Assembly: GCF_031143425.1 (NCBI RefSeq)
Contig: NW_027150022.1
Span: 87,001 to 151,000 of the forward strand
Length of the DNA: 64,000 nt
Direction: 5' to 3'
Source: Pleurodeles waltl
Taxonomy: Eukaryota > Chordata > Amphibia > Caudata > Salamandridae
Shown here: piece by piece, positions 33,006 through 47,000 of the stretch
Numbering within the stretch: the stretch's first letter is position 1
Layout of the letters: every line of letters starts with the position of its first letter
The notes under the pieces: generated by a model
The model's input: the letters and a program-made list of their open reading frames with translations, nothing else
Database searches by the model: none
What the model was told of the DNA's origin: nothing
Position numbers and translations under genes: made by a program

Positions 33006-36000
33006 CTTAAAAATGCTTTTAGATGGAAAAAATACAGCTTTTGATTTTTTTAATTTAGAAATATTATTTTTACTTTAAAAAAATTCAGGAACAATTTAAA
33101 TATATTTTGTGCATTAATGGTCTAAATTTCGAAATTTTAAATCCGCCCCCCACCTCCTTTTGCTCAAGTAGGTAAAAAAAGAGCAAAGCCTTATCTTCAT
33201 TTATCAATGTATTCGTTTTTTCTTCTAATTGGTGTTTTGGAGAAGCCAAATATGGCTGGGGGCGGCAAAACTAAGCTGTATTATGTGAGGAGGGTGCCAT
33301 TCACAGAATAAAATAGGCTAATCATGGTTACGAAGTGTTCTCTGCAGTGGAAACCATGAGCAACGACATCATGGCCTTTGTGTGGCTGATAGGGTCTCGT
33401 GCACTGCTAAAACCCATGAAGGAGTTGTAGCGCAGTGGCAAGGTCAAGTGCCTTTGGTGCAGCAGACTATCCTTGTACAGGGGTTCGAATCCAGCCCATG
33501 CCATTAAAATGCCTTTAGTTGGAAAAAATATAGCTTTTGATTTTTTTTATTTAGAAATATTATTTTTACGTTAAAAAAATACAGGAACAATTGAAATATA
33601 TTTTCTGCATTAATGGCCCGAATTTCGAAATTTTAAATCCGCCCCCACCTCCTTTTGCTCAAGTAGGTAAAATAGGAGCAGGCCTTATCTTCATTTATCA
33701 ATGTATTCGTTTTTTTCATCTAATTGGTGTTTTGGAAAACTAAGCTGTATTATGTGAGGAGGGTGCCATTCACATAATAAAATAGGTTGAATAGTGTTGA
33801 TTTTTCATTTTGAAATGCTGTGTAAGGTTGTGTGCAGGTGAAAGAGCCTTTATTAGCTGCAGTCAGAAGGTAGCATGTTGAATTTTTGAAGAGATAGAAA
33901 AGGACAAAGTCAGGCCTTTGGTTGACTATTTCTTCAAGATGCATGGTGCAGCAAGTGTAGGGATGGAGCAGCTGGCTTGCCATGGCACGGCATGGATTGG
34001 CCTGGCCTGGCATGGCCTGGCGTGCTGTGCTGCGCTGCGCTGTGCTGCGCCGTGCCATGGCAGGGCTCTGGGACTGGGACTTTAAACATCCCAATCTTAG
34101 TCTGCAGCCTTTACAGTAAGCCCACGAACGCCCAGGTTCTGTATAGAGGATGACTGCAGGTACTTTTGGACCCTGCTAAGTGAGGGTGGGGTCCTTATCT
34201 GAAGGCCTTCAGGCGGAAAAATCCTTAGACTAAGACAGTTTGGCAACTTTAGAAATCTGCTGAAGATCATTTGTTGAAGGTCGTATCACAGCAGAAGCTC
34301 AGCAAAGTAAGCATGGGAGAACATTATTTGCATAGGACAGCCCCTTTCTCAATCCAATTATTATGCTGCAGTTGCCATGTAGGATTACTAGAGGGCAGCA
34401 GTATGAACATAAATCCACAGAGAGGCTTTAAATCTGCTTGCTGAACTACCTCTTGTTCTTGTTGGTTTTTTAATGAGCCATTTAGAGTGGAGGACTGGAA
34501 TGACTGAGTGAATGAGTATTGAGGAATGATTGGCCTGTATTTCTAGTGAAGGGGGTGCGGGATTTGGAAGGAAAACTACAAGATAAAAGTTCCAAGGCAT
34601 AGATGCATGGAAGAATATTCACGCCAAAATGAATAAACTTACACCATCTCAAAGCTTCCATGTGCGATATGATTCTTTGCAGGATGAAAGATTTGCCATG
34701 TTTGGTTCATAAATGTGCACAGTTGGTGAGTCTCTTGCCAGAATATCAGTAGCACACTCTTTAGAAGTGTCCTTGCAGGCGAAATGTCAGGCACTCTTTT
34801 GGAGTTATGAGGCCTAGAAAAACCATCCAAAAGAGACCTTATAACGTGTCCTGCAATGGGACAATGAAATCATGGGGAGACCATCCCCCAAGAATCCTAA
34901 CATGTTCCTTGTTTCTTCTCTCGATACCATAACCACAGGAGGCTTGAGCGAGGCATCTTTTGGTTGGTAATAGAAACTGTCAGAAACCTTCTCCCGAAGT
35001 CCTCTCCTCCCCCATTGCCCCTAACCTTTTGTGGTACCCCTGCCCCAAATGAAGGGCGCAATAAACAAGAATGTGGGTAGGCACCCCCCCACCCCACCCC
35101 ACAAAAAAAACACACTGCATCAGTCTGAGCCTCTTGGCACCCCTTTGATAATGCACCACAACACCCCTTTTGACACTGCTCCCCAAAATTTGACTTCTTC
35201 CACACCCCCCCCCGAGATTGGAGGGTGTGTTATGGGGGGGGGGGGGCATAAAAATGATGGGGTCCACCACCAAAACCCCATCCTTTGTAATCACCCCGTT
35301 TGGGTGCAAGGGGGTGGATTCTAACTTGTTCACCCCCATTGGCTCTGCTCCACAGTTCTCCCTCTCCTGCACGCCCTCTTGCTGTCTGGCCTAGACTGCT
35401 CCTGTACCTCTCACCCCTTCCTCTCCTGAATCCCTGGGACGTGACCCATTCTTGCTCTCTCCCCCTCGTTCCATCTATGCTGCCCCCCATCTTTCTCCTC
35501 TAAATCCCCCAACTACCTCTCTGCCTACCCCACCCCCAGGCTGCATCTTTTCCCCCTCTCTCAACCTGCCCTTCTTTCACCCCATCTCCACCTCTCTGAG
35601 CCTGCCCTTTTTGCTCTACCCCCCTCCAATTCCCCCGTAGGCTCCACCTAGTTCTCATCTCTCTGTCTTTCTTGCCCCCCACCACCCTCCTATGCTCCGC
35701 CTACTCCCAGAGCCTGCTCTTTCCCCCCCTAGGCTCCACCTACTCCCCCTCTCTCTGCCCTTCTTCTCCCCCCCTACTGCCCTCCTAGGCTCCACCTACT
35801 CCCCCTCTCTCCTCGCTGAGCCTGCCCTTCTTGCTCTGCCCCCCCCCCTAGGCTCCACCTAGTTCCCCTCTCTCTGCCCCCCCCACACCCCCTATCTCTG
35901 CCTGCCCTTTCACCCCCTCTCTGAGCCTGCCCTTCTTGCTCTGCCCCCCTAGGCTCCGCCTAGTTCCCCTCTCTCTGCCCTTCTTGCCCCCCTACTCCCA

Positions 36001-36716
36001 CTCTCTGAGTCTGCTCTTCCTCCCCCCCCATTTCCCCCACTAGGCTCTGCCTATTTCCCCTCTCTCTGCCCCCGTACTGCCTTCCTAGGCTCCGCCTATT
36101 CCTCCTCTCTCTGCCTGCCCTTCTTGCCCACCCCTACTGCCCTCCTACTCCCCCTCTCTCAGCCTGCCCTTCTTGCTTACCCCCCCTCCTTACTCACCAC
36201 CTATACTCCCTCTCTTCCCACTCTGGACCTATCCTTGCCCCTTCTGCGTGTGTGCACACACACTCAGCAACCACTCTGCAATCCACCATTCACCATGCAG
36301 GCACAACTCCAGCCATGCTCTATACACACATGCACACACACACACACACACACAGACACACAGACACAGTACTTACCAATTGACGAGTCATCTCTGACTT
36401 ACCTCTTCTTTGCCGCCATCAATCACCTGGTGCCGAGCCCGGGATTTGAACCCTGGTTGTCTGGCTGGAAGGCAGGAACTTACCCACTGGACCACACTGG
36501 CTTCCATGTCTTTAGCTTGTCAAATCGTCCCTATATCATGGCTGTGAATTATTCTCTGCAGTGGAAGCCATAAGCAATGACACCACGGCCTTTGTTTGGC
36601 TGATAGGGTCTCTTGCACAGTGAAAACCTATCAAGGAGTTGTAGTGCAGTGGCAACGTCAAGTGCCTTTGGTGCAGCAGGCTATTCCTATACAGGGGTTC
36701 AAATCCGGCCACCGGC
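33006..36716 (+). repeat. Macrosatellite unit 10 (class f, 3,711 bp)
   Basis: Partner of unit 16. Both carry the private change CATCCCAATC near 34088 (others have CCCAGTC), a single 10-base CCCACGAACG repeat, TTAGAAGTG near 34762 and GGCTTGAGCG near 34941. The copy-1 A box at its end is TAGTGCAGTGG. Confidence 0.96.
34367..34401 (+). promoter_or_regulatory. Candidate CTCF site, unit 10
   Basis: Upstream motif and core identical to unit 1. Confidence 0.6.
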
Positions 36717-39700
36717 CTTAAAAATGCTTTTAGATGGAAAAAATACAGCTTTTGATTTTTTTAATTTAGAAATATTATTTTTACTTTAAAAAAATTCAGG
36801 AACAATTTAAATATATTTTGTGCATTAATGGTCTAAATTTCGAAATTTTAAATCCGCCCCCCACCTCCTTTTGCTCAAGTAGGTAAAAAGAGAGCAAAGC
36901 CTTATCTTCATTTATCAATGTATTCGTTTTTTCTTCTAATTGGTGTTTTGGAGAAGCCAAATATGGCTGGGGGCGGCAAAACTAAGCTGTATTATGTGAG
37001 GAGGGTGCCATTCACAGAATAAAATAGGCTAATCATGGTTACGAAGTGTTCTCTGCAGTGGAAACCATGAGCAACGACATCATGGCCTTTGTGTGGCTGA
37101 TAGGGTCTCTTGCACTGCTAAAACCCATGAAGGAGTTGTAGCGCAGTGGCAAGGTCAAGTGCCTTTGGTGCAGCAGACTATCCTTGTACAGGGGTTCGAA
37201 TCCAGCCCATGCCATTAAAATGCCTTTAGTTGGAAAAAATATAGCTTTTGATTTTTTTTATTTAGAAATATATTTTCTGCATTAATGGCCCGAATTTCGA
37301 AATTTTAAATCCGCCCCCACCTCCTTTTGCTCAAGTAGGTAAAATAGGAGCAGGCCTTATCTTCATTTATCAATGTATTCGTTTTTTTCATCTAATTGGT
37401 GTTTTGGAAAACTAAGCTGTATTATGTGAGGAGGGTGCCATTCACATAATAAAATAGGTTGAATAGTGTTGATTTTTCATTTTGAAATGCTGTGTAAGGT
37501 TGTGTGCAGGTGAAAGAGCCTTTATTAGCTGCAGTCAGAAGGTAGCATGTTGAATTTTTGAAGAGATAGAAAAGGACAAAGTCAGGCCTTTGGTTGACTA
37601 TTTCTTCAAGATGCATGGTGCAGCAAGTGTAGGGATGGAGCAGCTGGCTTGCCATGGCACGGCATGGATTGGCCTGGCCTGGCATGGCCTGGCGTGCTGT
37701 GCTGCGCTGCGCTGTGCTGCGCCGTGCCATGGCAGGGCTCTGGGACTGGGACTTTAAACATCCCAGTCTTAGTCTGCAGCCTTTACAGTAAGCCCACAAA
37801 CGCCCACGAACGCCCAGGTTCTGTATAGAGGATGACTGCAGGTACTTTTGGACCCTGCTAAGTGAGGGTGGGGTCCTTATCTGAAGGCCTTCCGGCGGAA
37901 AAATCCTTAGACTAAGACAGTTTGGCAACTTTAGAAATCTGCTGAAGATCATTTGTTGAAGGTCGTATCACAGCAGAAGCTCAGCAAAGTAAGCATGGGA
38001 GAACATTATTTGCATAGGACAGCCCCTTTCTCAATCCAATTATTATGCTGCAGTTGCCATGTAGGATTACTAGAGGGCAGCAGTATGAACATAAATCCAC
38101 AGAGAGGCTTTAAATCTGCTTGCTGAACTACCTCTTGTTCTTGTTGGTTTTTTAATGAGCCATTTAGAGTGGAGGACTGGAATGACTGAGTGAATGAGTA
38201 TTGAGGAATGATTGGCCTGTATTTCTAGTGAAGGGGGTGCGGGATTTGGAAGGAAAACTACAAGATAAAAGTTCCAAGGCATAGATGCATGGAAGAATAT
38301 TCACGCCAAAATGAATAAACTTACACCATCTCAAAGCTTCCATGTGCGATATGATTCTTTGCAGGATGAAAGATTTGCCATGTTTGGTTCATAAATGTGC
38401 ACAGTTGGTGAGTCTCTTGCCAGAATATCAGTAGCACACTCTTTAGATGTGTCCTTGCAGGCGAAATGTCAGGCACTCTTTTGGAGTTATGAGGCCTAGA
38501 AAAACCATCCAAAAGAGACCTTATAACGTGTCCTGCAATGGGACAATGAAATCATGGGGAGACCATCCCCCAAGAATCCTAACATGTTCCTTGTTTCTTC
38601 TCTCGATACCATAACCACAGGAGGCTTGTGCGAGGCATCTTTTGGTTGGTAATAGAAACTGTCAGAAACCTTCTCCCGAAGTCCTCTCCTCCCCCATTGC
38701 CCCTAACCTTTTGTGGTACCCCTGCCCCAAATGAAGGGCGCAATAAACAAGAATGTGGGTAGGCACCCCCCCACCCCACCCCACAAAAAAAACACACTGC
38801 ATCAGTCTGAGCCTCTTGGCACCCCTTTGATAATGCACCACAACACCCCTTTTGACACTGCTCCCCAAAATTTGACTTCTTCCACACCCCCCCGAGATTG
38901 GAGGGTGTGTTATGGGGGGGGGGGGCATAAAAATGATGGGGTCCACCACCAAAACCCCATCCTTTGTAATCACCCCGTTTGGGTGCAAGGGGGTGGATTC
39001 TAACTTGTTCACCCCCATTGGCTCTGCTCCACAGTTCTCCCTCTCCTGCACGCCCTCTTGCTGTCTGGCCTAGACTGCTCCTGTACCTCTCACCCCTTCC
39101 TCTCCTGAATCCCTGGGACGTGACCCATTCTTGCTCTCTCCCCCTCGTTCCATCTATGCTGCCCCCCATCTTTCTCCTCTAAATCCCCCAACTACCTCTC
39201 TGCCTACCCCACCCCCAGGCTGCATCTTTTCCCCCTCTCTCAACCTGCCCTTCTTTCACCCCATCTCCACCTCTCTGAGCCTGCCCTTCTTGCTCTACCC
39301 CCCTCCAATTCCCCCGTAGGCTCCACCTAGTTCTCATCTCTCTGTCTTTCTTGCCCCCCACCACCCTCCTATGCTCCGCCTACTCCCAGAGCCTGCTCTT
39401 TCCCCCCCTAGGCTCCACCTACTCCCCCTCTCTCTGCCCTTCTTCTCCCCCCCTACTGCCCTCCTAGGCTCCACCTACTCCCCCTCTCTCCTCGCTGAGC
39501 CTGCCCTTCTTGCTCTGCCCCCCCCCCCCTAGGCTCCACCTAGTTCCCCTCTCTCTGCCCCCCCCACACCCCCTATCTCTGCCTGCCCTTTCACCCCCTC
39601 TCTGAGCCTGCCCTTCTTGCTCTGCCCCCCTAGGCTCCGCCTAGTTCCCCTCTCTCTGCCCTTCTTGCCCCCCTACTCCCACTCTCTGAGTCTGCTCTTC

Positions 39701-40385
39701 CTCCCCCCCCATTTCCCCCACTAGGCTCTGCCTATTTCCCCTCTCTCTGCCCCCGTACTGCCTTCCTATGCTCCGCCTATTCCTCCTCTCTCTGCCTGCC
39801 CTTCTTGCCCACCCCTACTGCCCTCCTACTCCCCCTCTCTCAGCCTGCCCTTCTTGCTTACCCCCCCTCCTTACTCACCACCTATACTCCCTCTCTTCCC
39901 ACTCTGGACCTATCCTTGCCCCTTCTGCGTGTGTGCACACACACTCAGCAACCACTCTGCAATCCACCATTCACCATGCAGGCACAACTCCAGCCATGCT
40001 CTATACACACATGCACACACACACACACACAGACACAGTACTTACCAATTGACGAGTCATCTCTGACTTACCTCTGCTTTGCCGCCATCAATCACCTGGT
40101 GCCGAGCCCGGGATTTGAACCCTGGTTGTCTGGCTGGAAGGCAGGAACTTACCCACTGGACCACACTGGCTTCCATGTCTTTAGCTTGTCAAATCGTCCC
40201 TATATCATGGCTGTGAATTATTCTCTGCAGTGGAAGCCATAAGCAATGACACCACGGCCTTTGTTTGGCTGATAGGGTCTCTTGCACAGTGAAAACCTAT
40301 CAAGGAGTTGTAGCGCAGTGGCAACGTCAAGTGCCTTTGGTGCAGCAGGCTATTCCTATACAGGGGTTCAAATCCGGCCACCGGC
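36717..40385 (+). repeat. Macrosatellite unit 11 (class e, 3,669 bp)
   Basis: Carries the 39-base deletion in module copy 2 near 37265, CCGGCGG, AGTAAGC, a G-run of 12, and the shortened end of the CA repeat. Same length as unit 17, 22,133 bases downstream. Confidence 0.96.
38049..38083 (+). promoter_or_regulatory. Candidate CTCF site, unit 11
   Basis: Upstream motif and core identical to unit 1. Confidence 0.6.
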
Positions 40386-43300
40386 CTTAAAAATGCTTTT
40401 AGATGGAAAAAATACAGCTTTTGATTTTTTTAATTTAGAAATATTATTTTTACTTTAAAAAAATTCAGGAACAATTTAAATATATTTTGTGCATTAATGG
40501 TCTAAATTTCGAAATTTTAAATCCGCCCCCCACCTCCTTTTGCTCAAGTAGGTAAAAAAAGAGCAAAGCCTTATCTTCATTTATCAATGTATTCGTTTTT
40601 TCTTCTAATTGGTGTTTTGGAGAAGCCAAATATGGCTGGGGGCGGCAAAACTAAGCTGTATTATGTGAGGAGGGTGCCATTCACAGAATAAAATAGGCTA
40701 ATCATGGTTACGAAGTGTTCTCTGCAGTGGAAACCATGAGCAACGACATCATGGCCTTTGTGTGGCTGATAGGGTCTCGTGCACTGCTAAAACCCATGAA
40801 GGAGTTGTAGCGCAGTGGCAAGGTCAAGTGCCTTTGGTGCAGCAGACTATCCTTGTACAGGGGTTCGAATCCAGCCCATGCCATTAAAATGCCTTTAGTT
40901 GGAAAAAATATAGCTTTTGATTTTTTTTATTTAGAAATATTATTTTTACGTTAAAAAAATACAGGAACAATTGAAATATATTTTCTGCATTAATGGCCCG
41001 AATTTCGAAATTTTAAATCCGCCCCCACCTCCTTTTGCTCAAGTAGGTAAAATAGGAGCAGGCCTTATCTTCATTTATCAATGTATTCGTTTTTTTCATC
41101 TAATTGGTGTTTTGGAAAACTAAGCTGTATTATGTGAGGAGGGTGCCATTCACATAATAAAATAGGTTGAATAGTGTTGATTTTTCATTTTGAAATGCTG
41201 TGTAAGGTTGTGTGCAGGTGAAAGAGCCTTTATTAGCTGCAGTCAGAAGGTAGCATGTTGAATTTTTGAAGAGATAGAAAAGGACAAAGTCAGGCCTTTG
41301 GTTGACTATTTCTTCAAGATGCATGGTGCAGCAAGTGTAGGGATGGAGCAGCTGGCTTGCCATGGCACGGCATGGATTGGCCTGGCCTGGCATGGCCTGG
41401 CGTGCTGTGCTGCGCTGCGCTGTGCTGCGCCGTGCCATGGCAGGGCTCTGGGACTGGGACTTTAAACATCCCAGTCTTAGTCTGCAGCCTTTACAGTAAG
41501 CCCACAAACGCCCACGAACGCCCAGGTTCTGTATAGAGGATGACTGCAGGTACTTTTGGACCCTGCTAAGTGAGGGTGGGGTCCTTATCTGAAGGCCTTC
41601 CGGCGGAAAAATCCTTAGACTAAGACAGTTTGGCAACTTTAGAAATCTGCTGAAGATCATTTGTTGAAGGTCGTATCACAGCAGAAGCTCAGCAAAGTAA
41701 GCATGGGAGAACATTATTTGCATAGGACAGCCCCTTTCTCAATCCAATTATTATGCTGCAGTTGCCATGTAGGATTACTAGAGGGAAGCAGTATGAACAT
41801 AAATCCACAGAGAGGCTTTAAATCTGCTTGCTGAACTACCTCTTGTTCTTGTTGGTTTTTTAATGAGCCATTTAGAGTGGAGGACTGGAATGACTGAGTG
41901 AATGAGTATTGAGGAATGATTGGCCTGTATTTCTAGTGAAGGGGGTGCGGGATTTGGAAGGAAAACTACAAGATAAAAGTTCCAAGGCATAGATGCATGG
42001 AAGAATATTCACGCCAAAATGAATAAACTTACACCATCTCAAAGCTTCCATGTGCGATATGATTCTTTGCAGGATGAAAGATTTGCCATGTTTGGTTCAT
42101 AAATGTGCACAGTTGGTGAGTCTCTTGCCAGAATATCAGTAGCACACTCTTTAGAAGTGTCCTTGCAGGCGAAATGTCAGGCACTCTTTTGGAGTTATGA
42201 GGCCTAGAAAAACCATCCAAAAGAGACCTTATAACGTGTCCTGCAATGGGACAATGAAATCATGGGGAGACCATCCCCCAAGAATCCTAACATGTTCCTT
42301 GTTTCTTCTCTCGATACCATAACCACAGGAGGCTTGAGCGAGGCATCTTTTGGTTGGTAATAGAAACTGTCAGAAACCTTCTCCCGAAGTCCTCTCCTCC
42401 CCCATTGCCCCTAACCTTTTGTGGTACCCCTGCCCCAAATGAAGGGCGCAATAAACAAGAATGTGGGTAGGCACCCCCCCACCCCACCCCACAAAAAAAA
42501 CACACTGCATCAGTCTGAGCCTCTTGGCACCCCTTTGATAATGCACCACAACACCCCTTTTGACACTGCTCCCCAAAATTTGACTTCTTCCACACCCCCC
42601 CCGAGATTGGAGGGTGTGTTATGGGGGGGGGGGGGCATAAAAATGATGGGGTCCACCACCAAAACCCCATCCTTTGTAATCACCCCGTTTGGGTGCAAGG
42701 GGGTGGATTCTAACTTGTTCACCCCCATTGGCTCTGCTCCACAGTTCTCCCTCTCCTGCACGCCCTCTTGCTGTCTGGCCTAGACTGCTCCTGTACCTCT
42801 CACCCCTTCCTCTCCTGAATCCCTGGGACGTGACCCATTCTTGCTCTCTCCCCCTCGTTCCATCTATGCTGCCCCCCATCTTTCTCCTCTAAATCCCCCA
42901 ACTACCTCTCTGCCTACCCCACCCCCAGGCTGCATCTTTTCCCCCTCTCTCAACCTGCCCTTCTTTCACCCCATCTCCACCTCTCTGAGCCTGCCCTTTT
43001 TGCTCTACCCCCCTCCAATTCCCCCGTAGGCTCCACCTAGTTCTCATCTCTCTGTCTTTCTTGCCCCCCACCACCCTCCTATGCTCCGCCTACTCCCAGA
43101 GCCTGCTCTTTCCCCCCCTAGGCTCCACCTACTCCCCCTCTCTCTGCCCTTCTTCTCCCCCCCTAGGCTCCACCTACTCCCCCTCTCTCCTCGCTGAGCC
43201 TGCCCTTCTTGCTCTGCCCCCCCCCCTAGGCTCCACCTAGTTCCCCTCTCTCTGCCCCCCCCACACCCCCTATCTCTGCCTGCCCTTTCACCCCCTCTCT

Positions 43301-44092
43301 GAGCCTGCCCTTCTTGCTCTGCCCCCCTAGGCTCCGCCTAGTTCCCCTCTCTCTGCCCTTCTTGCCCCCCTACTCCCACTCTCTGAGTCTGCTCTTCCTC
43401 CCCCCCCATTTCCCCCACTAGGCTCTGCCTATTTCCCCTCTCTCTGCCCCCGTACTGCCTTCCTAGGCTCCGCCTATTCCTCCTCTCTCTGCCTGCCCTT
43501 CTTGCCCACCCCTACTGCCCTCCTACTCCCCCTCTCTCAGCCTGCCCTTCTTGCTTACCCCCCCTCCTTACTCACCACCTATACTCCCTCTCTTCCCACT
43601 CTGGACCTATCCTTGCCCCTTCTGCGTGTGTGCACACACACTCAGCAACCACTCTGCAATCCACCATTCACCATGCAGGCACAACTCCAGCCATGCTCTA
43701 TACACACATGCACACACACACACACACACAGACACACAGACACAGTACTTACCAATTGACGAGTCATCTCTGACTTACCTCTTCTTTGCCGCCATCAATC
43801 ACCTGGTGCCGAGCCCGGGATTTGAACCCTGGTTGTCTGGCTGGAAGGCAGGAACTTACCCACTGGACCACACTGGCTTCCATGTCTTTAGCTTGTCAAA
43901 TCGTCCCTATATCATGGCTGTGAATTATTCTCTGCAGTGGAAGCCATAAGCAATGACACCACGGCCTTTGTTTGGCTGATAGGGTCTCTTGCACAGTGAA
44001 AACCTATCAAGGAGTTGTAGTGCAGTGGCAACGTCAAGTGCCTTTGGTGCAGCAGGCTATTCCTATACAGGGGTTCAAATCCGGCCACCGGC
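40386..44092 (+). repeat. Macrosatellite unit 12 (class g, 3,707 bp)
   Basis: Class marks shared with units 14 and 18: GGGAAGCAG in the CTCF-like core near 41783, with CTCGTGCAC near 40774 and CCGGCGG. With unit 14 it also shares TTAGAAGTG, GGCTTGAGCG, and the missing 11-base segment near 43164 (unit 18 is cut off before these). Confidence 0.96.
41757..41791 (+). promoter_or_regulatory. CTCF-like site with core change, unit 12
   Basis: The core reads AGAGGGAAGCAG instead of AGAGGGCAGCAG. The C to A change hits the highly constrained C of the GGC core, so this site is predicted weak or dead. The upstream motif is unchanged. Confidence 0.5.
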
Positions 44093-47000
44093 CTTAAAAA
44101 TGCTTTTAGATGGAAAAAATACAGCTTTTGATTTTTTTAATTTAGAAATATTATTTTTACTTTAAAAAAATTCAGGAACAATTTAAATATATTTTGTGCA
44201 TTAATGGTCTAAATTTCGAAATTTTAAATCCGCCCCCCACCTCCTTTTGCTCAAGTAGGTAAAAAGAGAGCAAAGCCTTATCTTCATTTATCAATGTATT
44301 CGTTTTTTCTTCTAATTGGTGTTTTGGAGAAGCCAAATATGGCTGGGGGCGGCAAAACTAAGCTGTATTATGTGAGGAGGGTGCCATTCACAGAATAAAA
44401 TAGGCTAATCATGGTTACGAAGTGTTCTCTGCAGTGGAAACCATGAGCAACGACATCATGGCCTTTGTGTGGCTGATAGGGTCTCTTGCACTGCTAAAAC
44501 CCATGAAGGAGTTGTAGCGCAGTGGCAAGGTCAAGTGCCTTTGGTGCAGCAGACTATCCTTGTACAGGGGTTCGAATCCAGCCCATGCCATTAAAATGCC
44601 TTTAGTTGGAAAAAATATAGCTTTTGATTTTTTTTATTTAGAAATATATTTTCTGCATTAATGGCCCGAATTTCGAAATTTTAAATCCGCCCCCACCTCC
44701 TTTTGCTCAAGTAGGTAAAATAGGAGCAGGCCTTATCTTCATTTATCAATGTATTCGTTTTTTTCATCTAATTGGTGTTTTGGAAAACTAAGCTGTATTA
44801 TGTGAGGAGGGTGCCATTCACATAATAAAATAGGTTGAATAGTGTTGATTTTTCATTTTGAAATGCTGTGTAAGGTTGTGTGCAGGTGAAAGAGCCTTTA
44901 TTAGCTGCAGTCAGAAGGTAGCATGTTGAATTTTTGAAGAGATAGAAAAGGACAAAGTCAGGCCTTTGGTTGACTATTTCTTCAAGATGCATGGTGCAGC
45001 AAGTGTAGGGATGGAGCAGCTGGCTTGCCATGGCACGGCATGGATTGGCCTGGCCTGGCATGGCCTGGCGTGCTGTGCTGCGCTGCGCTGTGCTGCGCCG
45101 TGCCATGGCAGGGCTCTGGGACTGGGACTTTAAACATCCCAGTCTTAGTCTGCAGCCTTTACAGTAAGCCCACAAACGCCCACGAACGCCCAGGTTCTGT
45201 ATAGAGGATGACTGCAGGTACTTTTGGACCCTGCTAAGTGAGGGTGGGGTCCTTATCTGAAGGCCTTCAGGCGGAAAAATCCTTAGACTAAGACAGTTTG
45301 GCAACTTTAGAAATCTGCTGAAGATCATTTGTTGAAGGTCGTATCACAGCAGAAGCTCAGCAAAGTAGGCATGGGAGAACATTATTTGCATAGGACAGCC
45401 CCTTTCTCAATCCAATTATTATGCTGCAGTTGCCATGTAGGATTACTAGAGGGCAGCAGTATGAACATAAATCCACAGAGAGGCTTTAAATCTGCTTGCT
45501 GAACTACCTCTTGTTCTTGTTGGTTTTTTAATGAGCCATTTAGAGTGGAGGACTGGAATGACTGAGTGAATGAGTATTGAGGAATGATTGGCCTGTATTT
45601 CTAGTGAAGGGGGTGCGGGATTTGGAAGGAAAACTACAAGATAAAAGTTCCAAGGCATAGATGCATGGAAGAATATTCACGCCAAAATGAATAAACTTAC
45701 ACCATCTCAAAGCTTCCATGTGCGATATGATTCTTTGCAGGATGAAAGATTTGCCATGTTTGGTTCATAAATGTGCACAGTTGGTGAGTCTCTTGCCAGA
45801 ATATCAGTAGCACACTCTTTAGATGTGTCCTTGCAGGCGAAATGTCAGGCACTCTTTTGGAGTTATGAGGCCTAGAAAAACCATCCAAAAGAGACCTTAT
45901 AACGTGTCCTGCAATGGGACAATGAAATCATGGGGAGACCATCCCCCAAGAATCCTAACATGTTCCTTGTTTCTTCTCTCGATACCATAACCACAGGAGG
46001 CTTGTGCGAGGCATCTTTTGGTTGGTAATAGAAACTGTCAGAAACCTTCTCCCGAAGTCCTCTCCTCCCCCATTGCCCCTAACCTTTTGTGGTACCCCTG
46101 CCCCAAATGAAGGGCGCAATAAACAAGAATGTGGGTAGGCACCCCCCCACCCCACCCCACAAAAAAAACACACTGCATCAGTCTGAGCCTCTTGGCACCC
46201 CTTTGATAATGCACCACAACACCCCTTTTGACACTGCTCCCCAAAATTTGACTTCTTCCACACCCCCCCGAGATTGGAGGGTGTGTTATGGGGGGGGGGG
46301 GCATAAAAATGATGGGGTCCACCACCAAAACCCCATCCTTTGTAATCACCCCGTTTGGGTGCAAGGGGGTGGATTCTAACTTGTTCACCCCCATTGGCTC
46401 TGCTCCACAGTTCTCCCTCTCCTGCACGCCCTCTTGCTGTCTGGCCTAGACTGCTCCTGTACCTCTCACCCCTTCCTCTCCTGAATCCCTGGGACGTGAC
46501 CCATTCTTGCTCTCTCCCCCTCGTTCCATCTATGCTGCCCCCCATCTTTCTCCTCTAAATCCCCCAACTACCTCTCTGCCTACCCCACCCCCAGGCTGCA
46601 TCTTTTCCCCCTCTCTCAACCTGCCCTTCTTTCACCCCATCTCCACCTCTCTGAGCCTGCCCTTCTTGCTCTACCCCCCTCCAATTCCCCCGTAGGCTCC
46701 ACCTAGTTCTCATCTCTCTGTCTTTCTTGCCCCCCACCACCCTCCTATGCTCCGCCTACTCCCAGAGCCTGCTCTTTCCCCCCCTAGGCTCCACCTACTC
46801 CCCCTCTCTCTGCCCTTCTTCTCCCCCCCTACTGCCCTCCTAGGCTCCACCTACTCCCCCTCTCTCCTCGCTGAGCCTGCCCTTCTTGCTCTGCCCCCCC
46901 CCCCTAGGCTCCACCTAGTTCCCCTCTCTCTGCCCCCCCCACACCCCCTATCTCTGCCTGCCCTTTCACCCCCTCTCTGAGCCTGCCCTTCTTGCTCTGC

